Positions 8,455 to 17,571 of a stretch of DNA of 64,000 bases are shown here, in pieces. The notes beneath the pieces are model-generated. The model was given only the letters and a program-made list of their open reading frames with translations, had not been told where the DNA came from and ran no database searches. The DNA comes from Sediminicola sp035798135 (GTDB lineage Bacteria > Bacteroidota > Bacteroidia > Flavobacteriales > Flavobacteriaceae), in the NCBI GenBank assembly GCA_035798135.1, contig JAPFBR010000001.1, forward strand, positions 310,001-374,000. The letters run 5' to 3'. Numbering within the stretch: position 1 is the first letter of the stretch; each line of letters starts with the position of its first letter. A program made the position numbers and the translations under genes.

Positions 8455-8919
8455 TTACTTCCAGTTTTGACCAGATAATTTTAGTGCGGCAATCACTATA
8501 TCCTTTCGACTGATCTGGCCAACAAGAACCCCATTTTGCATAACAGGCAATCTACGGCGATTGTTCTTATGAAAAATTCCAGCAGCATCAAAAATACTGA
8601 TATCGTGTGGTATGGTCTCCACGTTCTTGGTCATGTATTTTTCCACATTCTTTTCCAATATGGGCATGTTGAAATAACGACTTTCAGAAATGGTCTTCAT
8701 GCAATCGGCCTCTGAGATGATACCTACCAAAAAATTGTTGTCATCCATTACGGGACCCCCGGAAATATTGTATTTTGTGAACAGCTCCATAACTTCTAGA
8801 ATGGATTGGTCCGGTTTAAAAGTGACCAGTTTTTTTGTCATATAATCCTCAACCATTATTGGTGTCGAATATTCTTTTTTTACTGTCTCCCGTGCGCCTT
8901 GAAAACTTTTGATTCCCAT
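8455..8919 (-). CDS. CBS-domain pair protein
   Basis: 154 residues from the ATG at 8919 (MGIKSFQGARE); an upstream in-frame ATG at 8973 would add an unconserved hydrophobic leader. Two CBS modules fill the protein: VEDYMTKKLVTFKPDQSILEVMELF with GGPVMDDNNFLVGIISEADC, then VEKYMTKNVETIPHDISIFDAAGIF with RRLPVMQNGVLVGQISRKDI. Stand-alone CBS pairs bind adenine nucleotides and act as energy sensors on other proteins. The partner is not evident here. Confidence 0.88.
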   Translation of the reverse strand: MGIKSFQGARETVKKEYSTPIMVEDYMTKKLVTFKPDQSILEVMELFTKYNISGGPVMDDNNFLVGIISEADCMKTISESRYFNMPILEKNVEKYMTKNVETIPHDISIFDAAGIFHKNNRRRLPVMQNGVLVGQISRKDIVIAALKLSGQNWK

Positions 8920-9143
8920 ATGGTTAATTTTTAGGTTAATCTTAAATATAGAGCTTTGCATCATATGATACAATCTTTTAACACATATAATAGATTAAAT
9001 ACATGTTTTATACAATTATTGTGATTATTCGTCAATAAAAATCACTCCAACCAATGGAGCTTGTCGCTTTAAAAAGCTATATAGCGCCATTAAAAATGAT
9101 TTTCCCATGGGATTTTTATACATTTAGGGAACACTATGACCTA

Positions 9144-11423
9144 ATGAAAAAATTCACCACTGGCATCACCCTTATCCTATTGGGGCTGGCCACTTATTGG
9201 AGTTTCAATTCCTCAATGCCTGCCTATCACAAAAGCGATGCAGCACCGCTAACTGGTTTTTCTACCGACCGTGCCTTAGCACATGTTAAAAAAATATCTG
9301 AGGCACCCCACGCTGTGGGATTTCCGGCACATGAAGAAGTGAGAGCCTATATAGTCTCCGAGCTTCAAAAAATGGGACTCGAAACTAGCCTCCAAGAAGG
9401 GTATACCGCTGGAGATTGGGCCAATTTAAGTAAGGCCACCAACATCATGGCCCGTATTCCGGGTTCGGAAAAAGGAAAGGCACTTTTGCTATTGTCCCAT
9501 TACGACAGCAACCCCCACTCTTCCCTAGGTGCCAGTGATGCAGGGAGTGGGGTAGCCACTATTTTAGAGGGGATAAGGGCTTATCTTTCCCAAAACAAAA
9601 CCCCTAAGAACGATATTATTGTCCTGTTCACCGACGCTGAAGAATTGGGATTGAACGGAGCCGACCTATTTGTAAATAAGCACCCATGGGCCAACGATGT
9701 GGGCCTAGTTTTAAATTTTGAGGCTCGCGGCAGTGGCGGACCCAGTTACATGCTTATTGAAACCAATAGGGGGAACAGCAGGCTTATTGAGGAGTTTACA
9801 GCGGCCGGTCCTGAATACCCCGTTGCAAATTCTCTTGTCTACAGCATCTACAAAATGTTGCCCAACGATACTGATTTAACGGTTTTTAGAGAAGATCGCG
9901 ATATAGAGGGGCTTAATTTTGCCTTTATAGATGACCACTTTGATTATCATACCGCCCATGACAATTATGAGCGATTGGACAAAAATACCCTGGCACATCA
10001 AGGCAGCTATTTAATGCCCCTTTTAGAGCATTTTAGCAAAGCTGATCTGGGAGATCTTAAAAGTTTGAATGATGATGTCTATTTTAATGTACCTTTCTTT
10101 AAACTGGTTTCCTATCCCTTTGAATGGATCTGGCCCATGTTTGTTCTTGCCCTTCTCTTGTTTGTTTGCCTAATATTATATGGTTTTAAAAATCAACTCC
10201 TGCATTTGAAGGAAATTTACAAAGGGTTCCTGCCAATGGGCATTTCCCTCCTGATCAATGGGGTAATCGGTTTTTATAGTTGGACACTTTTGAAATGGTT
10301 ATACCCCCAATACTTGGATATGCTCCATGGATTTACCTACAATGGTTATTTCTATATTGCAGCCTTTGTCTTTTTGAGCATTGCCATTTGTTTTTGGTCC
10401 TATCATAAATTCCAACACGTCAGTGTTTCCAATCTACTGGTGGCCCCTATCATTTTATGGCTCATCATTTGTGGTGCCGTGGCATATTATTTACCGGGAG
10501 CAAGTTTTTTTATCATCCCAATTTTTGCGCTTTTGGCCTGTTTGCTGATCGTTCTCAACCAAAAGGCTCCCAATCCCTATTTATTGGTCTTTTTGGCTTT
10601 GCCAGCACTTTGGATCTATGCCCCGTTCATTAAGATGTTTCCTGTGGGGCTGGGTCTCAAAATGATGGTGGCGTCAACGGTTTTGACTACCCTGACCTTC
10701 TATCTACTACTTCCAATTTTTGGATTTTATAAATCGAAAGGCAAATTGGCATTCTTAAGTCAGTTGCTGTTTTTGGTTTTCATAGTGGTGGCACATTTCA
10801 ATTCGGGTTTCTCAAAAGAACACGCCAAGCCGAGCAGTTTGTTGTATGTACTGAATATAGATAACAATAGTGCACAATGGGTATCTTATGACCACGAACT
10901 GATCGATTGGAACAAACAATATCTAGAAAAATCCAACTTAAACAATGGAAACTACCAAAAGATCAGCAGCAAATACAGTTCCGGCTTCACCTACAATTCC
11001 AACGCCCCTATAAAAGAAATAGCACCTCCGAAAATAGAGCAAACCATAGATACGATTATTGCCGGCAATAGGTTGGTGAAGCTTACCATAATCCCCCAAC
11101 GTTCTGTGAACCGCTTAGAAATTTTTGCCAATGATATCCCTTTGGTCTCTGTTTCTGTCAACACTATTGAATTATCCCAATTTTACCTCAAGGATAGAAA
11201 AAGAAGCAAATTGCTCACCCATTACATCAGTGACAATGATAGTACAACATTGGAACTGCTGTTTCCAAAAGATCAGGTTTTGGAACTTCAAATCTATGAG
11301 GCCTCCAATGATCTGCTTAACCACCCTTTGTTCAGTGTTCCAGAAAGACCGGAAACGAGTATCCCTATGCCATTTATTCTGAACGATGCCATTTTAACAA
11401 CTAAAACAATACGATTTGAATAA
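9144..11423 (+). CDS. Membrane-bound M28-family metallopeptidase
   Basis: 759 residues from the ATG at 9144, which begins with a signal anchor (MKKFTTGITLILLGLATYW). The peptidase domain (about 35-320) keeps the two-zinc ligand set: H119 and D132 (SHYDSNPHSSLGASDAGSG), the E166-E167 pair (DAEELG), E193 in the position usually occupied by Asp (NFEARGSGG), and H269 (DYHTAHD). About eight membrane segments follow between 340 and 590, then a soluble C-terminal domain of some 160 residues. The architecture resembles eukaryotic ER/vacuolar Fxna-type M28 proteases. It is probably an aminopeptidase facing the periplasm. Confidence 0.88.
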   Translation: MKKFTTGITLILLGLATYWSFNSSMPAYHKSDAAPLTGFSTDRALAHVKKISEAPHAVGFPAHEEVRAYIVSELQKMGLETSLQEGYTAGDWANLSKATNIMARIPGSEKGKALLLLSHYDSNPHSSLGASDAGSGVATILEGIRAYLSQNKTPKNDIIVLFTDAEELGLNGADLFVNKHPWANDVGLVLNFEARGSGGPSYMLIETNRGNSRLIEEFTAAGPEYPVANSLVYSIYKMLPNDTDLTVFREDRDIEGLNFAFIDDHFDYHTAHDNYERLDKNTLAHQGSYLMPLLEHFSKADLGDLKSLNDDVYFNVPFFKLVSYPFEWIWPMFVLALLLFVCLILYGFKNQLLHLKEIYKGFLPMGISLLINGVIGFYSWTLLKWLYPQYLDMLHGFTYNGYFYIAAFVFLSIAICFWSYHKFQHVSVSNLLVAPIILWLIICGAVAYYLPGASFFIIPIFALLACLLIVLNQKAPNPYLLVFLALPALWIYAPFIKMFPVGLGLKMMVASTVLTTLTFYLLLPIFGFYKSKGKLAFLSQLLFLVFIVVAHFNSGFSKEHAKPSSLLYVLNIDNNSAQWVSYDHELIDWNKQYLEKSNLNNGNYQKISSKYSSGFTYNSNAPIKEIAPPKIEQTIDTIIAGNRLVKLTIIPQRSVNRLEIFANDIPLVSVSVNTIELSQFYLKDRKRSKLLTHYISDNDSTTLELLFPKDQVLELQIYEASNDLLNHPLFSVPERPETSIPMPFILNDAILTTKTIRFE

Positions 11424-12225
11424 CATTATAGGAATCATGGGATGTGGTTGGCTTGGTACTCCCTTGGCACAACATCTCCTTCTAGAAGGCTTTACCGTCC
11501 ATGGAAGTACTACTTCCTCTTATAAATTACAGGAACTGCAGGACTTGGGCATTCGGCCCTATAAAATATCCCTCACAGAAAATGGCATTGAGGGACCTAT
11601 TGAAGCTTTTCTGGAAAACGTTAATGTATTGATCATTAACATTCCCCCAAACCTTAGAGGCTCCAACAAAGAAAATTATAAGACAAAAATGGAACATGTA
11701 CTTGCCGCTATTAAAAGTAGTGGTGTTCCCAAACTTATTTTTATCAGTAGTACTTCGGTGTACGGAGAATTGGAAGGTGATGTTACGGAGACTTCCGTGC
11801 CACATCCAGAAACGGAATCGGCAAAACAATTGTTAGCCGTTGAGGAGAACTTTAAAAATGATCCTAATTTGGAAACCACCATTATTAGATTTGGTGGACT
11901 TATTGGCCCCAACCGGCATCCTATTACTTTTCTAGCCGGCAAAAAGGACCTGTCCAACGGTAACCATCCCATTAATCTTATCCATCTTACAGACTGCATC
12001 CTTATTATAAAAACCATCCTGAAAGAAGGGTATTGGGGAGAAATTTTCAACGGGGTATACCCCTCGAATCCCCCAAAAAAAGAATACTATATCAACGAAG
12101 CACAAAAAAGAGGGCTCGAAGCCCCAGAGTATAAAGACTCCCTTACCTCCCATGGCAAAAAAGTAGTTCCCTTTAATTTGATGCACCGAAAAAAATTCCG
12201 TTTTCAAAAATCAATCATCAATTGA
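11416..12225 (+). CDS. SDR-family NAD(P)-dependent epimerase/dehydratase-like protein (YeeZ type)
   Basis: 269 residues. A Rossmann nucleotide-binding motif opens the protein (IIGIMGCGWLGTPLAQHL), and the SDR region FISSTSVYGELEG follows near residue 110. The TTG at 11416 is preferred over the ATG at 11437 because the later start would remove the first beta strand. It overlaps the peptidase stop by 8 bases, so the two are translationally linked. YeeZ-like SDRs are extended SDRs of unknown substrate. Confidence 0.82.
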   Translation: MNNIIGIMGCGWLGTPLAQHLLLEGFTVHGSTTSSYKLQELQDLGIRPYKISLTENGIEGPIEAFLENVNVLIINIPPNLRGSNKENYKTKMEHVLAAIKSSGVPKLIFISSTSVYGELEGDVTETSVPHPETESAKQLLAVEENFKNDPNLETTIIRFGGLIGPNRHPITFLAGKKDLSNGNHPINLIHLTDCILIIKTILKEGYWGEIFNGVYPSNPPKKEYYINEAQKRGLEAPEYKDSLTSHGKKVVPFNLMHRKKFRFQKSIIN

Positions 12226-12309
12226 CGTTCCAATAAGTAAAACAGCAACTTTTTTACTGACTTACAAACCTTTAAAGAATTCCTTAACAGATTACTAGAA
12301 ATAATTTAA

Positions 12310-12317
12310 TAGTTTTG
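12310..12317 (+). promoter_or_regulatory. -7 box TAGTTTTG for the TPR gene
   Basis: An exact match to the Bacteroidota -7 consensus TAnnTTTG, 21 bases before the ATG at 12339. No clear -33 TTG at the usual distance. Confidence 0.5.
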
Positions 12318-12338
12318 GCGCACTTAATAAATAAGAAA

Positions 12339-13079
12339 ATGAAAAGAATAATTTTTGTATTAATTTTTGTCTTAGGATATATAGGCAGCGCGCAGACCAC
12401 AAGTGAGCTTCAGAAGCATTATGAGGCTTTTTACAACGAAATGAAATTACAGGGTGACGTTGATGGCGTTATCAACGCCTTGACCCATCTAAATGTAATG
12501 TCACCTTCCATTCAACGCAGGGATACCTTGGCCTATGTTTATGCCAATGACAACCAGCATATGCAGGCGCTCAACACCATCGGAATTGATAAAAATGAGA
12601 CGGACTCTGATCTGGCCTTACAAGTAAAAGCAATTTCCCTCAAGGCCTTGAACCAACCAAAACGTGCTTTGGAACAATTTGAGCTTTTGTTTAAAAGATC
12701 ACCAAACTCCTTTTTGGCCTACGAACTTGCCGATCTAAAAATCCAGACTGGAGATAGTGCAGGTGCATCTGCCAATATCGAGTACGGTATTACCAATGCA
12801 ACAGATGATATGACCTATGCATTTTATGAAAGACAGCAACCATATGATGTATCCTTAAAGGCGGCTTTTCTTCATTTAAAAGGACTGATAGCCTACAATA
12901 CGGACAAAAACGATATTGATGCCGCCCTTGCATATATCAATGAAGCCTTGACTATTGAGCCCAACTTTAATTTGGCCAGCCTTAGCAAACAAGCTTTGGA
13001 ATCTAGAAAGGAAAAACCAGAAGCGCTAAAAGAAGTGCCGGAAGTAAAAAAAGATAAATCGAAAGGCAAAAAGCAATAA
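12339..13079 (+). CDS. Secreted TPR-like repeat protein
   Basis: 246 residues from the ATG at 12339 (MKRIIFVLIFVLGYIGSAQ, a signal peptide); the upstream TTG adds nothing conserved. The mature protein is helical with TPR-like pairs, e.g. QVKAISLKALNQPKRALEQFELLFKRSPNSFLAYELADL and AALAYINEALTIEPNFNLASL. It ends in a strongly basic, low-complexity tail rich in Lys and Glu. It is likely a periplasmic scaffold; no partner can be named. Confidence 0.8.
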   Translation: MKRIIFVLIFVLGYIGSAQTTSELQKHYEAFYNEMKLQGDVDGVINALTHLNVMSPSIQRRDTLAYVYANDNQHMQALNTIGIDKNETDSDLALQVKAISLKALNQPKRALEQFELLFKRSPNSFLAYELADLKIQTGDSAGASANIEYGITNATDDMTYAFYERQQPYDVSLKAAFLHLKGLIAYNTDKNDIDAALAYINEALTIEPNFNLASLSKQALESRKEKPEALKEVPEVKKDKSKGKKQ

Positions 13080-13100
13080 GTTTTGCTTCGAAATAATTTA

Positions 13101-13127
13101 AAAAGGGAGCCAATTGGCTCCCTTTTT
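13101..13127. terminator. Bidirectional intrinsic terminator
   Basis: A-run, perfect GGGAGCC/GGCTCCC stem with AATT centre, and T-run (13101-13127), between the convergent TPR and NTF2-like genes. It is symmetrical and can serve both strands. Confidence 0.85.
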
Positions 13128-13144
13128 AATGATAAAACGGTTTC

Positions 13145-13645
13145 CTAATACGCTTTTAATTTTTGGGCAATAATACTATCCTTCTCCCTTTTAAGGGACA
13201 CTACAGCATCTACATCCTCATTGGGTACGGCGATGGATAGCACGTAATGTACAATCTTCCATTCCCCATCAATTTTTTTTAGTACCCCTGAACCTCGGCA
13301 GAGCTTCATTTGGGTATCTAAAAGTTCATCAAACCAAGCCATATTCTTGGCCTCGTTAAAATAAATGTTTCGCTGAAGAGCTGTAAAGCTCCATGCCTTT
13401 CCCTTGTCAAAATAGGGTTTGGAGAATGCCTTAAATTCCGAGTTCTGCCAATTTTCCATAGCGTCCGTACCAATGAACACCCCATCATCGGTCATCTTTG
13501 AAAAATACACCTCAAAATCGGCATCCGCCGCGGCTTGGTGCCAAGCATCCAAAACGTCGGTCACCGCTTTCTTTTCGTTCTCCTGTTGCGCATGCAAGGA
13601 AAGGCAAAGTAAAAATAATGTGAGTATCCCTAAAATCTTATTCAT
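13145..13645 (-). CDS. Secreted NTF2/SnoaL-like (DUF4440) protein
   Basis: 166 residues with a signal peptide (MNKILGILTLFLLCLSLHAQ). The remaining 145 residues follow the DUF4440/SnoaL pattern: KAVTDVLDAWHQAAADADFEVYFSKM, then DGVFIGTDAMENW, then GSGVLKKIDGEWKIVHYVLS. NTF2-like pockets bind small molecules, but most members have no known activity. It overlaps the upstream lipoprotein gene by 8 bases and is probably co-transcribed with it. Confidence 0.85.
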   Translation of the reverse strand: MNKILGILTLFLLCLSLHAQQENEKKAVTDVLDAWHQAAADADFEVYFSKMTDDGVFIGTDAMENWQNSEFKAFSKPYFDKGKAWSFTALQRNIYFNEAKNMAWFDELLDTQMKLCRGSGVLKKIDGEWKIVHYVLSIAVPNEDVDAVVSLKREKDSIIAQKLKAY

Positions 13646-14132
13646 TAAAGATCAATGTTGTGTCCAACCGACTGTTGACAATCACCGTGAACTGGTTTCT
13701 AAATGCATTGTATGCCTTGGCTAAAGCCGTAGCTGGTTCTACTGTATCCACGCCATACTCCAAACTAAATTTTGTTTTTAGGATAGCGGTCTTTATCACT
13801 TTAAGTCTACTCTTTATTTGGGGAACATTAAAATCCTCAGGAAAAGTTGAAGCCTCCAATAATTTTTGTTTTTCTATCAAATCTTCAACAACCATGGTCA
13901 ATGTTTCCTTATCCTGTACTTTATAAAGCGCATCAAAACTGGTTTCCAAAGCATTGAATTCTACCCAATCCTTTAAGACCAACTTCGCCTCCGGATTGAT
14001 CCCCGTTTTATTGGGAAGATTTTTTAAATTGAATACAACCTCCTGTGCTTGTTCATTATCCACCCCCTTATTGCCCTCTTTGCATGAAATCAAAGATAGA
14101 AGCATGGCACCCAAAAACAATATTTTTCCCAT
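13638..14132 (-). CDS. Hypothetical lipoprotein
   Basis: 164 residues from the ATG at 14132 (MGKILFLGAMLLSLISCKEG), which has a lipobox L-I-S-C, so the mature protein would be lipid-anchored. The rest is predicted helical (VLKDWVEFNALETSFDALYKV and VEDLIEKQKLLEAS) and resembles no family I can name. Translational coupling with the NTF2-like gene downstream suggests a shared role at the cell envelope. Confidence 0.75.
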   Translation of the reverse strand: MGKILFLGAMLLSLISCKEGNKGVDNEQAQEVVFNLKNLPNKTGINPEAKLVLKDWVEFNALETSFDALYKVQDKETLTMVVEDLIEKQKLLEASTFPEDFNVPQIKSRLKVIKTAILKTKFSLEYGVDTVEPATALAKAYNAFRNQFTVIVNSRLDTTLIFNE

Positions 14133-14161
14133 AAGGCTAATGTACAAATTTTAATAAAAGC

Positions 14162-14169
14162 TATCTTTG
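14162..14169 (+). promoter_or_regulatory. -7 box TATCTTTG for L-threonine dehydrogenase
   Basis: An exact TAnnTTTG match 28 bases before the ATG at 14197 and divergent to the lipoprotein gene. Confidence 0.45.
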
Positions 14170-14196
14170 AAGACGAATTCAATTAAATACAATTTT

Positions 14197-15138
14197 ATGC
14201 CAAAATCCATACTCATTCTAGGAGCATGCGGACAAATAGGAACAGAACTTACTTACACTTTACGTGAAAGATACGGAAATGACCAAGTTATAGCCAGTGA
14301 TATTAGGGAGGGAGCTAAAGATCTTATGGCTTCCGGTCCTTTTGAACTATTGGACGCCACCAATTATGGAGCTTTGGAAGATGTGGTCATGCATTACGAA
14401 ATTGATGAGGTCTACCTGATGGCTGCTATGCTGAGTGCCACTGCGGAAAAATTTCCGATGCGCGCCTGGAACTTGAATATGAATTCCCTTTTCAATGTAT
14501 TGAACCTTGCCAAGGACAAAAAAATAAGTAAGGTTTTCTGGCCCTCCAGTATTGCAGTCTTTGGCCCTAATACCCCAAAGGAACAAACCGCACAAAACAC
14601 CATCATGGAACCCAGTACGGTTTACGGCATCAGCAAGCAGACCGGTGAACGTTGGTGTGAGTACTATTTTAAAAAGTATGGCGTGGATGTCCGTAGTGTG
14701 CGATACCCGGGTCTCATAAGCTATAAGACACTTCCAGGTGGCGGAACCACGGATTATGCCGTGGAAATATATCACAAAGCCCTATCTGATAAAGAATATA
14801 CCTGTTTCCTTGCTGAGGACAGCAAACTGCCCATGATGTTTATGGACGATGCCATTAGGGCAACCATTACCATAATGGAAAGTGATCCCGAAAAAATAAA
14901 AGTGCGTTCCTCTTACAATCTTGCGGCCATGAGCTTTACACCCAAAGAAATGGCAGAAAACATCAAACAACATATTCCGGAATTTAAAATTTCTTACGCG
15001 CCTGATTCAAGACAGCAAATAGCCGCTTCCTGGCCAAGCAGCATCGATGATTCCGTGGCCCAAAAAGATTGGGGATGGGAACCAGAATTCGATTTGGAAA
15101 AGACCACTCAGGAAATGCTGGACAATCTGTCGAAGTAA
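14197..15138 (+). CDS. L-threonine 3-dehydrogenase, SDR type
   Basis: 313 residues from the ATG at 14197 (MPKSILILGACGQIGTELT). It is an extended SDR with Rossmann motif GACGQIG, an S-S-I-A-V-F-G segment and the Y-G-I-S-K catalytic pair near residue 145. This arrangement and the C-terminal RQQIAASWPSSIDDSVAQKDWGW match the short-chain L-threonine dehydrogenases described from Flavobacterium, which oxidise L-threonine to 2-amino-3-ketobutyrate with NAD+. The partner ligase (kbl) is not in this window. Other extended SDR epimerases are a weaker alternative. Confidence 0.82.
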   Translation: MPKSILILGACGQIGTELTYTLRERYGNDQVIASDIREGAKDLMASGPFELLDATNYGALEDVVMHYEIDEVYLMAAMLSATAEKFPMRAWNLNMNSLFNVLNLAKDKKISKVFWPSSIAVFGPNTPKEQTAQNTIMEPSTVYGISKQTGERWCEYYFKKYGVDVRSVRYPGLISYKTLPGGGTTDYAVEIYHKALSDKEYTCFLAEDSKLPMMFMDDAIRATITIMESDPEKIKVRSSYNLAAMSFTPKEMAENIKQHIPEFKISYAPDSRQQIAASWPSSIDDSVAQKDWGWEPEFDLEKTTQEMLDNLSK

Positions 15139-16515
15139 TTAGTCTTTAAACTTTAGCTTTTTTTCAATGGCCATGATCATGATATTGGCAATGTCCTTCC
15201 CTGTGGCATTTTCAATACCTTCCAAGCCTGGGGAAGAGTTGACTTCCAATAATAAAGGTCCCTTATTGGACCTAATGATATCTACCCCTGCCACGGCAAG
15301 GTTGAGTACTTTTGCAGCTTTTAGGGCCAGTTTCTTCTCTTCAGGTGTAATTTTGATAATGGAAGCTTTGCCCCCTTGGTGGATATTGGCTCTAAATTCC
15401 CCTTTCTCTGCCTGACGCTGAATGGAGGCCACTACTTTTCCATCTACAACGAAACAACGGATATCCTGCCCGTTTGCTTCCTTGATGAATTCCTGCACCA
15501 AGATATTGGTCTGGACGCTTTTAAAGGCATTGATAACACTCTCTGCCGCTTTGTTTGTCTCAGCCAAAACCACTCCTTTCCCTTGGGTGCTTTCCAAAAG
15601 CTTGATGATCAAAGGTGCCCCATTGACCATACGGATCAAATCCTTGGTATCCATAGGTGATTTGGCAAAGCCTGTAATTGGAATATGGATATCGTTCCTT
15701 GAGAACAATTGGGATGCGAACAATTTGTCCCTGGATTGGGTAATCGCCTCTGCCGAATTTTGACAATAGACCCCTAACGTATCAAATTGACGGATCAGGG
15801 CACAACCATAAAACGTAACCGCTGGTTTTATTCTTGGGATTATGGCATCATACGCTTTTAGTATATTTCCACCTCGGTAACGAATTTCTGGAGAATTGGC
15901 ATCCAATTTCATATAGGAATGTTCCACATTCAAGAATACGATCTCATGCCCTCTTGCCTCTGCGGCCTCCATAATCCTCTTATTACTATATAGATTGGGA
16001 TTACTCGCCAACAAAGCAATACTGAGTCCTGATTTCTCCTTAACAAATGGTGCATATTTCTCCGTGATCTCCTCATCCGAAATATCGCCCTGACAATAGA
16101 TTTGGGCAGAGTTCACCATATATCTGTCGTTAAGGGCCTCTCTTCCCAATAACATACGGAACTCCATGGTATCCCTATTGGCCAATGTAAGTTCTATATC
16201 AAAAGTATCATTGCCCATGGTTACCGGGGTCTTGATTACCATACGTTCCTCTGAAATTCCAGAGGAGCTTTTTACAGTTCTTCGATCCACTAGTTTTGCC
16301 TCACATGGCATATTGAAACTACGGTTGTCCTGTAAGGGATTAACCTCAAATTTAACCCACTCCTGTACGCCTTTCGTAAACACTTTGATATTTGTCGCTT
16401 GGATGGAAGAGGTTCTTGCTCCTGAATCTACTCTGGCCTTAATGGCCGGAATACCCATTTCCTTAAAAACACACCATTCCTCACTTCCAATAATAGACAA
16501 ATCTTTCAATTCCAT
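15139..16515 (-). CDS. rimK: RimB-RimK fusion: retropepsin-like protease domain plus ATP-grasp glutamate ligase
   Basis: 458 residues. Residues 1-150 are the RimB/ATP-dependent zinc protease family (pfam05618), with the aspartyl-protease-like motif D30-S-G-A-R-T. Residues 165-455 are a RimK-type ATP-grasp ligase: SIALLASNPNLYSNKRI at its start, ATP-binding PLIIKLLESTQGKGV, QEFIKEANGQDIRCFVVDG, and the metal-binding LLEVNSSPGLEGIE near the end. RimK adds glutamates to the C-terminus of ribosomal protein S6 and RimB modulates it in Pseudomonas. In this gene the two activities are joined on one chain. It ends where the convergent threonine dehydrogenase ends. Confidence 0.9.
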   Translation of the reverse strand: MELKDLSIIGSEEWCVFKEMGIPAIKARVDSGARTSSIQATNIKVFTKGVQEWVKFEVNPLQDNRSFNMPCEAKLVDRRTVKSSSGISEERMVIKTPVTMGNDTFDIELTLANRDTMEFRMLLGREALNDRYMVNSAQIYCQGDISDEEITEKYAPFVKEKSGLSIALLASNPNLYSNKRIMEAAEARGHEIVFLNVEHSYMKLDANSPEIRYRGGNILKAYDAIIPRIKPAVTFYGCALIRQFDTLGVYCQNSAEAITQSRDKLFASQLFSRNDIHIPITGFAKSPMDTKDLIRMVNGAPLIIKLLESTQGKGVVLAETNKAAESVINAFKSVQTNILVQEFIKEANGQDIRCFVVDGKVVASIQRQAEKGEFRANIHQGGKASIIKITPEEKKLALKAAKVLNLAVAGVDIIRSNKGPLLLEVNSSPGLEGIENATGKDIANIMIMAIEKKLKFKD

Positions 16516-16573
16516 ATTTTAATTAATTGTTGACCTTGATTTTTAAGAAAGCGCAATAGTAATATAAAAAATG

Positions 16574-16990
16574 TTACTCGGCAAACATTTCACTCTGGTC
16601 CGTAAAAGTCTTGAACTCCAAAGAATGCCCATTGGGATCCTGAATAAAAAATGATCGGTGTTCTCCGGTCTTGTCCTTTAAAAAGGTGACCTCTGTAGTC
16701 AGTTCATATTCCGGGGTATTTAGTTTTTGGTATAAACGTTCCCATGTTTCCTGATCTACGATGACCCCAAAATGAAAAGAGGGTAAGACTGTATCCCCAA
16801 ATTTATAAGCCCTGAAAACAAAGTTGAACTCCCCTGATTTGGTAAATGTAATTTGGTTTCCAAATAAGTTGACATCCAGCCAACGGGTAGAAGTTCTACC
16901 TACCTCGGCCCCAATGACGTCCACATAAAAAGCTTTGGTCTTTGTGATGCTGTAACAAGGCAAAGACATATGAAAAGGTGCATGTTCCAT
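16574..16990 (-). CDS. VOC-family (glyoxalase/extradiol dioxygenase-like) protein
   Basis: 138 residues. The VOC fold appears as paired beta-alpha-beta-beta-beta modules: HMSLPCYSITKTKAFYVDVIG at the start and HRSFFIQDPNGHSLEFKTF at the end. Likely metal ligands are the first H, a central H in FHFGVIVD and E in the last strand, as in extradiol dioxygenase-like members. The substrate is unknown. It lies 58 bases before the rimB-rimK start and may be co-transcribed with it. Confidence 0.85.
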   Translation of the reverse strand: MEHAPFHMSLPCYSITKTKAFYVDVIGAEVGRTSTRWLDVNLFGNQITFTKSGEFNFVFRAYKFGDTVLPSFHFGVIVDQETWERLYQKLNTPEYELTTEVTFLKDKTGEHRSFFIQDPNGHSLEFKTFTDQSEMFAE

Positions 16991-17112
16991 GAATAAGAAT
17001 TTAAAATGAAATCCAATCTAAATTACAAATTCTAAACGATACCTATTACACCTCAATAGCAATTTTTCGAAAGTGCTTTTAGATTATTATTCCCAGGGAA
17101 TTTTAAGCTCAA

Positions 17113-17571
17113 CCTAAGCCAATCCAAAAATACGAAACACGAACAGATCCAGCACTTCTACAAGGATCAGGAGGAGGATGATCCATTCCTATCTACTACG
17201 CTCCCTATGCTCCATAATGTCTTTGAAAAACTCCAAATCTTTCTAAATGATCCCAATACGTTCAGAAATGTAACGATATCTATCCTTTAAGTCAAAGGTC
17301 TGCTTGAGCTCCATATACAACCAATTAAGATCTTCATTTTTCCAAGTACTATCTGGCGAGTCAAAGCTATAGAGGTTTTATGAAATTTCGTGCTTGATGT
17401 TCAGGACCTTCCCAATAAACTTTTTGCTTATTGCCCTAGATATAGAGTTTACCCTTCCGCTCCAAAAGTTTATTGTGCACAATGATCTCCTCCAATAACT
17501 GTTCTGTGATCTACAAATATCGATCCATGGCAACCTATTGAAAGGCCACAACTTCAAACATAAAACCTAGT
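17113..17571 (-). pseudogene. Dead RMD1/DUF155-family gene
   Basis: Read on the minus strand, this stretch translates through stops and at least one frameshift as EQLLEEIIVHNKLLERKGKL, then FIGKVLNIKHEIS-stop, FDSPDSTWKNEDLNWLYMEL, FDLKDRYRYISERIGII-stop, FFKDIMEHRERSR-stop and EWIILLLILVEVLDLFVF. That is the conserved C-terminal half of RMD1/YagE (DUF155) membrane proteins, ending in the typical transmembrane helix. I count five to six in-frame stops. The N-terminal half of the gene is absent; the next gene upstream starts at 17881. The decay looks old but the protein similarity is still plain. Confidence 0.85.
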
